A DNA stretch of 64,000 nucleotides, taken from NCBI GenBank assembly GCA_017610005.1, contig JAFCCU010000004.1, forward strand, positions 1 to 64,000, written 5' to 3'. The DNA comes from Candidatus Woesearchaeota archaeon (GTDB taxonomy: Archaea; Nanobdellota; Nanobdellia; Woesearchaeales; B29-G15). Of the stretch, positions 52,240 to 62,198 are shown piece by piece (position 1 is the stretch's first letter; every line of letters begins with the position of its first letter). The notes below the pieces were generated by a model that worked only from the letters and a program-made list of their open reading frames with translations, was not told the origin of the DNA and did not search any database. Both the position numbers and the translations under genes were made by a program.

Positions 52240-52824
52240 ATGAAAAGTACTTTAATTTTTATTATTTGTTTTATTTTATTAGCAAGTCCAGCATTTGCAG
52301 TAAAATCTTGGTCATTTATATTGGTCCCAGATTGCGATTTGTGTGTTGAAGGGATGGGAGTTAATACTTCTTTGATTGTTGATAATAAAGGAGATGAACC
52401 CTTAATTATATCAAGGTTAAGTTTAGTTGATTCAACAGGAATTAAGTTCTTTACAAGTCCAATGCAAGAGGAAATAGTGGCCGGAGATTCCCTTACAATT
52501 AACTTTATTTTAGGGCTACCTCCAGCAACCCGAGGATCAACATTATTTTATAAGCCCTGTTTAGAACTTCTTGATTCTGAAATGTGTGCAGATGATTATA
52601 CCACCATGTTTATTGAACCAATTAGTAGACTTGATTGTGTTTTAGATGAACATTGTGAGTTTGATTCTAGGTGCGAAAATTATAAGTGTGTGAAGTTTAG
52701 TTGTGATGGGATTGCAAAAAACCATGGGTGTCAAACATTCACTTTTGAAAGAATAATTCAATTATTAATATTGGTTTTACTTGGGATTTTATTTTTTATT
52801 ACTCTTAAAAGAAGTTATTTGTAG
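52240..52824 (+). CDS. Secreted protein with C-terminal membrane anchor
   Basis: A 194-residue protein with a signal peptide (LIFIICFILLASPAFA), an immunoglobulin-like beta domain (about 25-125, NTSLIVDNKGDEPLIISRLS) and a Cys-rich stretch (CVLDEHCEFDSRCENYKC). A C-terminal transmembrane helix (about 170-188) ends KRSYL. The CxxDxxC block resembles that of the lipoprotein at 4750. It diverges from the glycosyltransferase trio and could be one of its acceptors (there is an NTS sequon). Its 3' end overlaps the THUMP gene by 36 bases. Confidence 0.6.
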   Translation: MKSTLIFIICFILLASPAFAVKSWSFILVPDCDLCVEGMGVNTSLIVDNKGDEPLIISRLSLVDSTGIKFFTSPMQEEIVAGDSLTINFILGLPPATRGSTLFYKPCLELLDSEMCADDYTTMFIEPISRLDCVLDEHCEFDSRCENYKCVKFSCDGIAKNHGCQTFTFERIIQLLILVLLGILFFITLKRSYL

Positions 52825-53889
52825 GGCTAGTTTTCCTTGCATAAATTCTAATGTGCTTATTTTTTCTAATAAATCAGATTCAAATCCATTCTTCGATAAA
52901 ACAATAAGTTCAGTTTTTTCAGGAAGTTTTTTCGCAATTTCTAAAAATAACGTTTTTGAGCTTAGCCCATCAGTATTAACTTTAAAATTTAATGCAACAA
53001 TCACCCTATTAAAAGATTTGTCTATAGTTTCTTCCCATGAAGTATCAAGAATTGTTACAGGTGCGCAAGCCAAAAGTGCATTTTGTCTGGCCCCCTTTAC
53101 AATCACTCGATTAAGTCCCACACCAATCTTACTTTTGTCCTCTAAACTATCCGGTTTAAGGGAATTTGGATCTCTGATAATATCAACATTGCCTTTTGCC
53201 ATTGCTGCTTCAATTAAAGGCAACCCATCTGAAGTTAGAATAAATAGATCCTTAGTTTCTTTAAAAGAGCAACCTAAAGCAAATGAGGTTACGGGACTTA
53301 ATGAGTTTCTGGTTGCAAAAACTTTGTATGCTCGATGATTAAGTTTAATTTGAGCATGATCGATTCCAATTAGGTATTGATCCTTTTTTAACACTCTGAT
53401 CAATAGGTCTGGTGAATCAAACTTTACCTTAAGGGGGTAATTCTCTAAAATTGCCGCTCCAATGTCTTTTTCTAAATCACTGTTGCTGGGAGTACATCTT
53501 ACAACAAAGCTTTTTACTTTTGGAAGAGAAATTATTTTCGCTAATTTAATTACATCTTCCCCCTCATTTAGTACTTCAAGAATAAATAAAGCAGAATGAA
53601 CTGATTTTATCAAATCTTTATTTGTTAGGAATACCTCCCTGCTTGCAGTGGATGGGTGAACATGAGCTACATAAAAATGGGGATTACTAACATTAAAAAT
53701 ACCCCGCAGCTTGTTGCGGTTGGGATTTTTATTTCCTTCTACAAAAAATCCAAACTCATTTTCTATGGGATTTAAACCAAGAGATATTAGTTCAAGTTTG
53801 CAGACTTCTTCAAGTCCCTTACTTGTTACTATTAGAAATTTATTCAAGCTCTTCAATCCGGCAGGCTGCAGCAACACTCCCTCCAGCAT
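52789..53889 (-). CDS. THUMP-domain protein with degenerate Trm14-like methyltransferase fold
   Basis: A protein of up to 366 residues. [20 protein letters not shown] begins a THUMP tRNA-binding domain, and [25 protein letters not shown] matches the lead-in to the Trm14/TrmN methyltransferase domain. However, the SAM-binding motif usually read as DPFCGSGTIxIEA appears as [19 protein letters not shown], and no DPPY motif follows. Methylation is therefore unlikely, and RNA binding may remain. The start is uncertain: ATG 53889 overlaps gyrA by 50 bases, while TTG 53847 begins just inside the gyrA stop and fits the family better. Located directly after gyrA. Confidence 0.7.
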   Translation of the reverse strand: MLEGVLLQPAGLKSLNKFLIVTSKGLEEVCKLELISLGLNPIENEFGFFVEGNKNPNRNKLRGIFNVSNPHFYVAHVHPSTASREVFLTNKDLIKSVHSALFILEVLNEGEDVIKLAKIISLPKVKSFVVRCTPSNSDLEKDIGAAILENYPLKVKFDSPDLLIRVLKKDQYLIGIDHAQIKLNHRAYKVFATRNSLSPVTSFALGCSFKETKDLFILTSDGLPLIEAAMAKGNVDIIRDPNSLKPDSLEDKSKIGVGLNRVIVKGARQNALLACAPVTILDTSWEETIDKSFNRVIVALNFKVNTDGLSSKTLFLEIAKKLPEKTELIVLSKNGFESDLLEKISTLEFMQGKLALQITSFKSNKK

Positions 53890-56800
53890 TTAGTCTCATT
53901 AAAGTCACTCCTTGGGTATTTCTCCCAATTGAAGAGATATTGCCAGCCTCCATTCTGATCATAATACCATCAGTTGAAACAAGTACAATTTCATCGTTGC
54001 CACTCACACTCTTTATAGTTACAACTTTACCATTTCTTTCAGTAGTTTTTATGTTAATAACTCCTTGGCCCCCTCTGTGAATGGTTGAATATTCTGAAAA
54101 AGGTGTTCTTTTTCCAAATCCATGTTCAGTTACAGTTAGCAGAGTTCTTGAGTCATCGGCAATAACCGCGCCCATTACATAATCATCTTTTTTTAGTTTA
54201 ATTGCTCTAACTCCTGCAGCGCCTCTTCCCATTGGCCTTGCTTCTGATTCTTTAAAGCGTACAGCTTTTCCTTGGGCTGTTGCTGCAATAAGCTCTTGTT
54301 TACCATCAGTTAGAATAACGGCCACAACTTCGTCATCATCAACCAAGTTAATTGCAATAATCCCCCCTTTTCGTGGCCTGGAGTATGCATTTAATGGGGT
54401 CTTTTTTACCTTGCCATTTCTCATAAAGAAATTCAAGAAAAGTCCATCTTCAAAGTCTCTAATTGGGATGACTGTATTTATTTTTTCTTTATCATCAATT
54501 TGAAGTAAGTTTTGAATATATGTTCCCTTTGCAATTCTTGAGCCTTCTGGTATTTTCCAAACCTTTTTCCAATAAACCTGGCCGCAATTTGAAAAACAAA
54601 GAAGATACGAATGGGTTGATGCCACAAATACATTTTCCATAAAATCATCATCATGGAGTTTTCCTGCAGTAATACCCTTGCCTCCCCTTCCTTGGCTCTT
54701 GTACTCTTCTAATGAAACTCTTTTAATGTAACCCTTGTGACTCATTGTAACAACTACATTTCTCTCTTCAATTAAATCTTCAATATCAATCTCACTGCTT
54801 CCAAAGTCTCCTTCAATAATCTTAGTTCTTCTGTTGTCTCCATACTTGTCCATAATAAGTTCAAGTTCCTCTGTAATCACTTCTAGTTGTTTTTCTCGTG
54901 AAGCAAGAAGCATTTCTAATTCACCAATTCTTTTACTTAATTCTTCAAATTCTTTTGCTAGTGCATTTCTTTCTAAGGCAGTTAGTTTTGATAACTTCAT
55001 GTCCAGAATTGCTTTAGTTTGTAATGTTGAAAGAGAATAAACTTTTTGTAACTCTTCTGCGGCATGGGCAGGAGAATCAGAGCCTTTAATCAGTTTAATA
55101 ACTGCATCAATATCTTTAGTTGCAATAATCAACCCTTCTAAGATATGCTGTCTTGCTTTTGATTTTTTTAATTCAAATTCACTTCTTCTTCTAATAATTT
55201 CAAGCCGATGTTTAACGTAAATTTCAAACATTTCACTAAGATTTACAATTTTTGGTTTATTCTCTTCAATTCCAAGCAGGATCATTCCAAAGGTATTTTG
55301 CAAGCGAGTATGTTTAAAAAGTTGATTTAATACAACATTTGGATCAGAGCCTCGTTTAAGCATTACAACAATTCTCATACCCTCCCTATCTGATTCGTCA
55401 TTGAGTCCAGATATCTGCTTAATCCTTCCGACTTTAACACATTTAGAAATATCCTCAATTAAAAGAGTTTTATTAACCATGTAGGGAATTTCATTAATTA
55501 TTATTGCCTTAGGATTGTTATGTTTGTCAACTTCAACTTCAGTAACGCCCCTCACAATCATCTTTCCTCTTCCAGAATGGTAAGCAAGTTTAATTCCAGC
55601 GTCTCCAAAAATCTCTCCACCTGTGGGTAGATCTGGCCCAGGAAGAGTTTGCATCATTTCTTCTACAGTTAATTCAGGATTTTCAATATACCTAATAATA
55701 GTTTTACAAACTTCAGTTAGATTATGAGGTGGAAGATTAGTTGCCATTCCAACCGCAATCCCTGAACTGCCATTAATCAACAAATTTGGAATTTTACTTG
55801 GAAGCACAAGTGGTTCTTCTAAAGATTCATCGAAATTAGGAGAAAAGTCAACTGTATCTTCTTTAATATCTTGGAGCATCTCCTGCGCGATTTTTGTTAA
55901 TTTTACTTCTGTATTATGGTTGACAAAACCGTTTGCAATAAAAGAGTGGCATTTGCTTTGCACTTTTATTGAAAAAACATCTTCTTTTGTTAGGGTCTTA
56001 ACTTCATTAATTTGATCAAAAAAGAAATTGTTATTCAGGAGTGATTCAATTAGATTTTTATCATGTTTATCCAATTGGCTTTTGAATTTGGAGAAATTGT
56101 TGGCTAGCGAATTGTACCTATCAATATTAATTCTCTTTGAAACGCTATATTTCGATCTTATGTAGTCGCTTAAAAATGGGATAAAGTCAGTTTTGCTTAA
56201 CCTCGTGGAGTTAAGTGATTTTATTTTCCCCAAAATTTTATTTTTTCGATCTGAAAAAAATCCAATCTCTTTTGAAAATTTCAAAATGTTTTGATGTGCA
56301 GACAAGTAAAGCCGTTGGCAAAGACTTCTTTTATCAGTATATGGGTTGCGGGAAATAACCCCAAAATTTAGTAGCACTATTTTCAATTGTTGGATTAATT
56401 TATCGCTCTTTGAATCGTATGTTAATTGTATGCTTTTTCCACCATGGCGTTTGTCAACAATTAATTGAACACTTCCATCTCCCTCGAAAAGGCTTACCAA
56501 AAAAGATTTTATGTGGCCTTTTTTAGAGCGTAAGACAGAGAAAGGAATCTCTTTTTTATCAGATTTTTTTAAGGTGAGTCCGATATTTCCCAGGAACATA
56601 ACTACTTTTTGTTCGTAAATACTTAACTCCTTACAGTTTCCTTTAATATCTCTTTCATAAATTTGGATCCCTGGGAAAAGCCGTTCTATTATATTTTTAA
56701 CCTCTCCATAGAATTGCATGTCTTTATTATTGAAAAGAATTTGTTTATTGTGATAACTCCCTTCACTTGTTAGGGCACCTAAAAGAAAAGCTAAGTCTTT

Positions 56801-57559
56801 GTCCATAACATCTGGAAGTTTTATATCATTTTTGAAACCAGTGGAGGGATAAAATTCTTTTAATTTAATAGCTTTTGTTGAGAATAAATTGTACTGCCTA
56901 TTTAATATAACTACATCATTCTCCTGAACTTCTTCTAGGGTTCTCCATTTTAATTTAGGCTGGAAGTTTTCTCCAATAACCCAAGTTAGAATTGGATGGT
57001 TTAAAGAACCAGCAATAGAATACCCAGTAGAAGTTACAATTTTCTTAATTTTATGTTTTCCTGAATTAAAAAATTTTGATGCATTATTTATTTTTCCATC
57101 AAAAGATTTGATTTTAAGATTAATCTTTTCTTCTTTTCCCTTGGAGATTGTTGATATTGGGACAATCCCTTTGTTTGTTAAAATTAAAGTGTCTCCCGTA
57201 ACACAATACCTCATTGCCGCTGCGCGGTCTCCATCAATACTTCCAAAGTTTCCTTGCCCTTTAATCAGTGGGTATCTTAAAGAAAAATTCTGAGCCATTC
57301 TAACAAGGGCATCATAAACTGATTGATCTCCGTGGGGGTGATACTTACCTAGAACCTCTCCCACAATTCTTGCAGATTTTTTAAATGATTTATCAGCAGT
57401 AAGTCCCATATCTGCCATTGCAAATAGTATTCTTCGATGAACTGGTTTAAGCCCATCTCTAATTGCAGGTAATGCCCTTCCAACAATAACTGACATTGAA
57501 TAGTCCAAGTAGGACTCTTTCATTTCATCTTCGATCAGGCGTACTTTTTCATCAGTCAT
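53840..57559 (-). CDS. gyrA: DNA gyrase subunit A with an intein
   Basis: A 1239-residue precursor; removal of the 431-residue intein leaves 808 residues. The breakage-reunion domain starts [20 protein letters not shown], and the catalytic tyrosine is Tyr118 in RAAAMRY, directly before the intein. After it the protein resumes with [13 protein letters not shown]. The C-terminal pinwheel has six repeats of beta-propeller type; the GyrA box appears as QGRGGKGI. Gyrase introduces negative supercoils together with GyrB, whose gene is not in this window. Gyrase in archaea comes from bacteria by old transfer. It sits downstream of scpB in a chromosome-maintenance cluster. Confidence 0.95.
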   Translation of the reverse strand: MTDEKVRLIEDEMKESYLDYSMSVIVGRALPAIRDGLKPVHRRILFAMADMGLTADKSFKKSARIVGEVLGKYHPHGDQSVYDALVRMAQNFSLRYPLIKGQGNFGSIDGDRAAAMRYCVTGDTLILTNKGIVPISTISKGKEEKINLKIKSFDGKINNASKFFNSGKHKIKKIVTSTGYSIAGSLNHPILTWVIGENFQPKLKWRTLEEVQENDVVILNRQYNLFSTKAIKLKEFYPSTGFKNDIKLPDVMDKDLAFLLGALTSEGSYHNKQILFNNKDMQFYGEVKNIIERLFPGIQIYERDIKGNCKELSIYEQKVVMFLGNIGLTLKKSDKKEIPFSVLRSKKGHIKSFLVSLFEGDGSVQLIVDKRHGGKSIQLTYDSKSDKLIQQLKIVLLNFGVISRNPYTDKRSLCQRLYLSAHQNILKFSKEIGFFSDRKNKILGKIKSLNSTRLSKTDFIPFLSDYIRSKYSVSKRINIDRYNSLANNFSKFKSQLDKHDKNLIESLLNNNFFFDQINEVKTLTKEDVFSIKVQSKCHSFIANGFVNHNTEVKLTKIAQEMLQDIKEDTVDFSPNFDESLEEPLVLPSKIPNLLINGSSGIAVGMATNLPPHNLTEVCKTIIRYIENPELTVEEMMQTLPGPDLPTGGEIFGDAGIKLAYHSGRGKMIVRGVTEVEVDKHNNPKAIIINEIPYMVNKTLLIEDISKCVKVGRIKQISGLNDESDREGMRIVVMLKRGSDPNVVLNQLFKHTRLQNTFGMILLGIEENKPKIVNLSEMFEIYVKHRLEIIRRRSEFELKKSKARQHILEGLIIATKDIDAVIKLIKGSDSPAHAAEELQKVYSLSTLQTKAILDMKLSKLTALERNALAKEFEELSKRIGELEMLLASREKQLEVITEELELIMDKYGDNRRTKIIEGDFGSSEIDIEDLIEERNVVVTMSHKGYIKRVSLEEYKSQGRGGKGITAGKLHDDDFMENVFVASTHSYLLCFSNCGQVYWKKVWKIPEGSRIAKGTYIQNLLQIDDKEKINTVIPIRDFEDGLFLNFFMRNGKVKKTPLNAYSRPRKGGIIAINLVDDDEVVAVILTDGKQELIAATAQGKAVRFKESEARPMGRGAAGVRAIKLKKDDYVMGAVIADDSRTLLTVTEHGFGKRTPFSEYSTIHRGGQGVINIKTTERNGKVVTIKSVSGNDEIVLVSTDGIMIRMEAGNISSIGRNTQGVTLMRLNAGGSVAAACRIEELE
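55913..57205 (-). mobile_element. GyrA intein with LAGLIDADG homing endonuclease
   Basis: 431 residues (119-549 of the precursor). Splicing block A is [13 protein letters not shown] beginning with Cys1. Block B is GSLNHPIL. Block F ends [10 protein letters not shown], with the His-Asn at the splice point and Thr as the +1 nucleophile. Two LAGLIDADG-type motifs keep their acidic residues: [13 protein letters not shown] (about 256-268) and [11 protein letters not shown] (about 353-363). The element therefore looks full-length and possibly able to home. It sits between the catalytic Tyr and Thr, the same site as the mycobacterial GyrA intein. Confidence 0.93.
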
Positions 57560-57603
57560 TTTTTAGAATTTTCCTCTTAAAATAAATAAAAATTCTCCCT
57601 TTA

Positions 57604-58317
57604 TTAATCTTTTGGCAAGTCCCCTTCGCCGTCGGAAATCTCCGGCGAGTCTGGAGTCTGCAGTTCGGAGTCTGCAGTAACTTGTTTAGACTCCTCTGGG
57701 TTTTGAGCTATGGGCCCTGAGCTTTGATCGCTAGAACCTTCCTCTTCAGACTTTAGACTTTGAACTTCAGACTGTTCAACATGTTCTGTTAGTTTAGAAT
57801 CTTCTTCATTAACATCAACAAGCTCTGGAAGTTCACTTTCTAATTTTTTTCTAAGTCTTTTGATATCATCTACATCAAAGTATTCTCCAAATTTTTGAGT
57901 TAATCTTATCTTATAAGATCTACCATACCTCTCACGTGAAATAAATTCAGAGTCAACAAGTTCACTAATATGATCATATGCTTTATTATTTCTAATTTTG
58001 ATTATGTCAGACTGTAAAATTGGGGCTTTCCATGCAATTACTGCAAGAGTTTCTAGCACAGCTTTGGCAAGCTCAGTTTCAGCAACAATTGATCTTACAA
58101 GGGGCATATGCTCTTCTCTAACAGTGAGTTTCCATAAATCTCCCTCATTAAATAAAATTAAAGAAGACTCTTTTTGTTTAATCTCTTCACGTAATTCTTC
58201 TAAGGCGCGTTTCACCTTACCTTTTGTGGAGTTTATTTTTTCTGCAAGTTCAACTATCTCCATCTTTCTTCCTGAAGAAAAAAGCATTGCTTCTAGTTGC
58301 CTTGTTAATTGACTCAT
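57604..58317 (-). CDS. scpB: Segregation and condensation protein B
   Basis: A 237-residue ScpB, the winged-helix dimer that binds the kleisin of an SMC condensin. The core (about 1-165) shows RQLEAMLFSSGRKMEIVELA, VLETLAVIAWKAPILQSDII, and ISRERYGRSYKIRLTQKFGEYF as in the family. The C-terminal 70 residues are a charged, Ser/Gln-rich tail partly encoded by heptamer-family repeats. Its first 4 bases overlap the end of the upstream 185-residue gene, so the two are coupled. It is upstream of gyrA by about 45 bases. ScpA and SMC genes are not here. Confidence 0.85.
   Translation of the reverse strand: MSQLTRQLEAMLFSSGRKMEIVELAEKINSTKGKVKRALEELREEIKQKESSLILFNEGDLWKLTVREEHMPLVRSIVAETELAKAVLETLAVIAWKAPILQSDIIKIRNNKAYDHISELVDSEFISRERYGRSYKIRLTQKFGEYFDVDDIKRLRKKLESELPELVDVNEEDSKLTEHVEQSEVQSLKSEEEGSSDQSSGPIAQNPEESKQVTADSELQTPDSPEISDGEGDLPKD
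57641..57776. repeat. Heptamer-family repeats in the scpB tail
   Basis: AGTCTGGAGTCTGCAG, CGGAGTCTGCAGTAAC, and TCAGACTTTAGACTTTGAA are embedded in the reading frame of scpB, coding for part of its disordered tail. They include words identical to those at 30051 and 61890. The two orientations of the heptamer both occur here. Confidence 0.8.
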
Positions 58318-58871
58318 TTTAATTCGTATTTGTTTTTCTTTTTAATAAGTAAACCCTTGTCTTCATAAAATACTAAGATGCTATCAAGATTTGGTTGATG
58401 AATTCCAGTTAATTTTGTTATTTCTTCTGAAGTTTTAGGCCCATCAGATAATGCCATTGCCAAAGAATTTTTCAAAAGCATCTTATTTGCGTCTTCAACT
58501 AGTTTATGTCTCATTCTCACATCTTTTACTACTTGATCCATTTTATGTAAATTCATCAATAGATCATTTATTGTATCGACAAGCTCTTCTCTTCTAAGCT
58601 CAATCCTAGCTGGTTTTTCAATTTCGAAATTAGATGGTAGATACTTAAAACAGAAATGAATTAAACTTGTATAATCTTTAAACTCACAAATAACTTCAGA
58701 GAATGTTGAAAAGATCTTATCACTTTTAACCGCTTCTTCTGTTTCTTTTGAAACAAGTTTAAACTCTTCATCTTTCTCCATTTCTTCAAGTAACAAGCCC
58801 ATTGTTTTTTCAATAAATTCCTTAGGAGATCCTGCGATTTCAACAATTGCCTTTGCTGTAAATTCTACCAT
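58314..58871 (-). CDS. Unrecognised protein with C-terminal winged helix, coupled to scpB
   Basis: A 185-residue protein. The first half is mixed alpha/beta with VEFTAKAIVEIAGSPKEFIEKT, which looks like a small ferredoxin-like or ACT-like start. A helical segment (about 90-135, LVDTINDLLMNLHKMDQVVK) follows. The C-terminus is winged-helix-like with LSDGPKTSEEITKLTGIHQP, NLDSILVFYEDKGLLI and the terminal KKKNKYELK. It is translated together with scpB (ATGA-type overlap), so it probably acts with condensin or in chromosome segregation. It is not recognisably ScpA. Confidence 0.6.
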   Translation of the reverse strand: MVEFTAKAIVEIAGSPKEFIEKTMGLLLEEMEKDEEFKLVSKETEEAVKSDKIFSTFSEVICEFKDYTSLIHFCFKYLPSNFEIEKPARIELRREELVDTINDLLMNLHKMDQVVKDVRMRHKLVEDANKMLLKNSLAMALSDGPKTSEEITKLTGIHQPNLDSILVFYEDKGLLIKKKNKYELK

Positions 58872-59017
58872 TGAATTAGCCAGTAGTGGAGGATTTAAAT
58901 AACTTTCGAGTTTGGATTATGTTGCGCTAATGGGACTTTTAGCACAAAATCGGTATCTTGGTGCGTTGCGGGGCATAAATGTAAATGTTTTTATATTTAA
59001 CAGATATAGTAAGGGAT

Positions 59018-59203
59018 ATGGCAAAATCAAAAAAACCCTTAATCCCTAAAAACATTAAGATAGTAATAGGGGTGATCTGTACAATTTTAGGATTGGCAGG
59101 AGCAGTTCCCTCTTTTCTTACTTCACAATATGGAGTAGCAACAGGCGGGTCAATCCTCGTTGTAATTGGAGTTATCTTTTTTGCATTAGGTTTTGAGGAC
59201 TAA
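59018..59203 (+). CDS. Small two-helix membrane protein
   Basis: A 61-residue protein starting at ATG 59018, the in-frame Met after a basic start (MAKSKKPLIPKN); the ORF track extends 11 residues further over the promoter-like TATATTTAAC. Two hydrophobic segments (about 13-31 and 41-58) with GVATGGSILVVIGVIFFALG suggest a hairpin in the membrane. Followed after 3 bases by an interrupted small membrane-protein frame. Function unknown. Confidence 0.5.
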   Translation: MAKSKKPLIPKNIKIVIGVICTILGLAGAVPSFLTSQYGVATGGSILVVIGVIFFALGFED

Positions 59204-59206
59204 GAA

Positions 59207-59491
59207 ATGCCTAAAAAAGTTTTGTCAGAGCAAATTAAAAAGAGCTTATTAGATATTTAGTACACCAAATATTTACAATATTTTAACACTTGTATCATTT
59301 TATTTTTTACTTATTTTATAGCCCTTATTCTTGGCTTTATGACTAAACAAATTAGTTTTAATTCTCAAAATGAAAAAATGATTGTCATTGTAGTCTCATT
59401 TGCCATTTTAAGCATTTTACTTGTGCTTATGAAGCACTTCTTAATGAATATGAAAGCGGTATTTAATGAAATTAAAAAAATAAATATTTAG
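59207..59491 (+). pseudogene. Two-helix membrane protein interrupted by an in-frame amber codon
   Basis: ATG 59207 opens MPKKVLSEQIKKSLLDI and meets TAG at 59258-59260. The same frame then continues without another stop for 76 codons, YTKYLQYFNTCIILFFTYFI and onward, with two clear membrane helices, and ends KAVFNEIKKINI-TAG at 59491. An internal ATG at 59339 would give a 50-residue product. This is either a recent nonsense mutation, amber readthrough, or two small genes. It is 3 bases downstream of the preceding small membrane protein. Confidence 0.5.
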
Positions 59492-59635
59492 AAAGACTCA
59501 TTTTATTCAAGTTTCCAATAATAACATTTAAGTCCATCATTTATACCACCAATAAGGACAAAGCATCTTCCAGTATTTAAAGCGAATTGTAATAAACAGG
59601 GGAAGAATCACCCTCAACTCACCACAACCCGAGTT

Positions 59636-60019
59636 TTATCTTTTAATTAACATTCCAACCAAGATGAAAAGGTATACAAAAGGGATTAAGTTTCTCCCTA
59701 AGTTTCTCCCTTTAATTGTTGTAGATACATAGTTTATTGGAGTTCTTTTTCTTGGTGCAATTACGACAACCTCTTTTTCATAACTGTCTGTTTTAATTAA
59801 AAATTTTCCAAGGAAATTTGGTTTAAAGTACCGTTTAGTTGATTTTTCTATATTTGTTTTAGGTTTAATCATCTCACTTCCTCTTTCAATCCAAAACGTT
59901 ACATTACTAGGTTTAAACCAGTATTCTGTACCCTCCCCTAATTCTAATATTTGATTATCTACAAAAATCTGCCCATTAACCATCGGGGTTATAATTAAAA
60001 ATAGGATGAACCACTTCAT
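59636..60019 (-). CDS. Small secreted protein with C-terminal anchor
   Basis: A 127-residue protein with a signal peptide (KWFILFLIITPMVNGQ), a compact beta-rich domain (about 20-90), and a C-terminal transmembrane helix (about 110-125, NLIPFVYLFILVGMLIKR). The domain contains FWIERGSEMIKPKTNIEKST and resembles small immunoglobulin-like surface modules. No family recognised. It is monocistronic. Confidence 0.55.
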   Translation of the reverse strand: MKWFILFLIITPMVNGQIFVDNQILELGEGTEYWFKPSNVTFWIERGSEMIKPKTNIEKSTKRYFKPNFLGKFLIKTDSYEKEVVVIAPRKRTPINYVSTTIKGRNLGRNLIPFVYLFILVGMLIKR

Positions 60020-60074
60020 CTTATATTGCAGATAAGACTGTATTATATAGTTTCAGAAGAAATTTTCGGAAATT

Positions 60075-60195
60075 TTACAAAGGGCTAAAGGAAGCCTGCT
60101 CACTAAGAATTAAATCTTAGATGCCCAGGAGCAACGACAGAACTTGTAAAGACTGCCCTTAGCACCCCTGCAAAATAAACTCACCCTTTTTAGAA
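60075..60195. ncRNA. Candidate structured RNA
   Basis: A G+C-rich island stands out in an AT-rich gap. On the plus strand GGGCTAAAGG near 60083 can pair with CCTTAGCACCC near 60157. An internal stem TGCTC (60100) pairs with GAGCA (60131), enclosing CTAAGA-attaaa-TCTTAG (60106-60123), with ATGCCCAG forming an asymmetric bulge. A TATA-like stretch (tattatatag at 60041) lies about 30 bases upstream and TTTTT follows at 60186. TTTTATATAAG on the minus strand near 60220 would also suit a minus-strand promoter, so strand is undecided. It does not match tRNA, SRP or RNase P features that I could recognise. Confidence 0.45.
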
Positions 60196-60268
60196 TAAAT
60201 CAATAATATCTGTTTCTTATATAAAACATTTTATCATTGAAAATATAATTAGGAACATGTATATTCTA

Positions 60269-60748
60269 TTACATGTCCTCATATTCAGTCATTTTCTCAG
60301 AGAGAATTTCTAATTTGATTCCAGCCTCATTGAAGATTTTTTCTGAATCCTTATCTGCATGATACCTTTTTTTGGCAACAACTCGTTTAATACCGCAATT
60401 AATTATCATTTTAGCACAAGAAAAACAAGGCATCATTAAAGTATAAATTGTACCCCCATCTAAACTTATTCCTAATTTAGCAGCCTGGCAAATTGCCGAT
60501 TGTTCAGAATGAATAGTTCTAACACAATGAGTTGTTATTTCTCCATTTTCATGAACTGTTTTTTTTAAAAGGTGGCCTACTTCATCGCAATGGGGCAATC
60601 CCACTGGGGATCCGACATATCCTGTAGTTAGGATTTGCTTATTCTTAACAATAATTGACGCGGTTTTTCCTCTATCACATGTTGCTCTTTTTGCTACAAT
60701 CTCACAAAGCTCTAAAAAATACTCATCCCATGTTGGTCTATTAGTCAT
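60269..60748 (-). CDS. dCMP deaminase
   Basis: A 159-residue zinc deaminase converting dCMP to dUMP for dTMP synthesis. Zinc ligands: His and catalytic Glu in VRTIHSEQSAICQAAK, and the Cys pair in LMMPCFSCAKMII. The N-terminal RPTWDEYFLELCEIVAKRA is the family signature, and GCPVGLPHCDEVGHLLK-like text (here GSPVGLPHCDEVGHLLKKTV) carries the additional zinc or allosteric region of the larger dCMP deaminases. It starts 1 base after the kinase-like gene; together they may act in pyrimidine nucleotide supply. Confidence 0.92.
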   Translation of the reverse strand: MTNRPTWDEYFLELCEIVAKRATCDRGKTASIIVKNKQILTTGYVGSPVGLPHCDEVGHLLKKTVHENGEITTHCVRTIHSEQSAICQAAKLGISLDGGTIYTLMMPCFSCAKMIINCGIKRVVAKKRYHADKDSEKIFNEAGIKLEILSEKMTEYEDM

Positions 60749-60749
60749 T

Positions 60750-61334
60750 CTAATCCTCGCGTTTTTTTATCCAATTTAATAATTCTTCAGTTTGAGCAAT
60801 AACATTTTCTTTGTTCCCTTGATTAATTATGAAATATTCGGCTAGTGCAATACTTGGCCCCTGATTAACATTTGTTAATTGTGTTAAATCTCTGTTTTTT
60901 GCTTCTTCTAATGTATGATTTCTAAATCTCATTTTTGGATCAACAGCTACAGCTCTACTATTTAATCTGTTGTATCTAAAATCTTGACCAGATACAACCG
61001 CTATTAAAACTAACTGTTTCCCAAATTTTTCTTTTAAGTAGAGGTATTCTTCAAAACTCATTAAATCATCCCCCACTAAATTGCCATTTTCAAGAGCAGC
61101 ATTAAACTTTGGCATGTTTAAAATTGCATAGGCTGCCATCCCCTGTTTTTCTCTTATTTCTTCTCTTATTATTCTCTCTTTTTCTTGGTTAACACTTCCA
61201 AATCGTTCTTTGGCAAGATCCAATGTGATTTGGCCGAATCTTACAAATCCAAATCCTTTTTCTTCTTTTAGATAATCACATACTGTACTTTTGCCTGCTC
61301 CAGTTAATCCGGCTACTGCAATAAATAGATTCAT
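60750..61334 (-). CDS. P-loop nucleotide/CoA kinase-like protein (UPF0200 type)
   Basis: A 194-residue P-loop NMP-kinase-fold protein. Walker A is VAGLTGAGKSTVCDYL (about 7-22). FVRFGQITLDLAKERFG and the lid region with YNRLNSRAVAVDPKMRFRNH match the archaeal UPF0200/dephospho-CoA-kinase-like group. In this genome the gene directly precedes dCMP deaminase on the same strand, suggesting a deoxynucleotide kinase role, but a CoA or other substrate is equally possible. Confidence 0.75.
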   Translation of the reverse strand: MNLFIAVAGLTGAGKSTVCDYLKEEKGFGFVRFGQITLDLAKERFGSVNQEKERIIREEIREKQGMAAYAILNMPKFNAALENGNLVGDDLMSFEEYLYLKEKFGKQLVLIAVVSGQDFRYNRLNSRAVAVDPKMRFRNHTLEEAKNRDLTQLTNVNQGPSIALAEYFIINQGNKENVIAQTEELLNWIKKRED

Positions 61335-61514
61335 AATAGTATAGTTTTTATAGGGGGCTTTTTAATTATTATTAAACACAAATCTATATTTTAATAAACA
61401 CTATTCTTTGTTTACTCAAAAATGATTAAATTAATTAACAACTTTCAAGTGCTACAAAAGCTTTTAATAAGAACTTATGTATTCTGACTCGGTAGGGAAA
61501 AAAGAGGTGTCTCG

Positions 61515-62194
<680 letters not shown>

Positions 62195-62198
<4 letters not shown>

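Noticed and set aside
60075-60195. SRP RNA or RNase P RNA
   Set aside because: The GGAAGCC and ACAGAAC words are suggestive, but the conserved helix 8 or CR-I/CR-V cores are not present.
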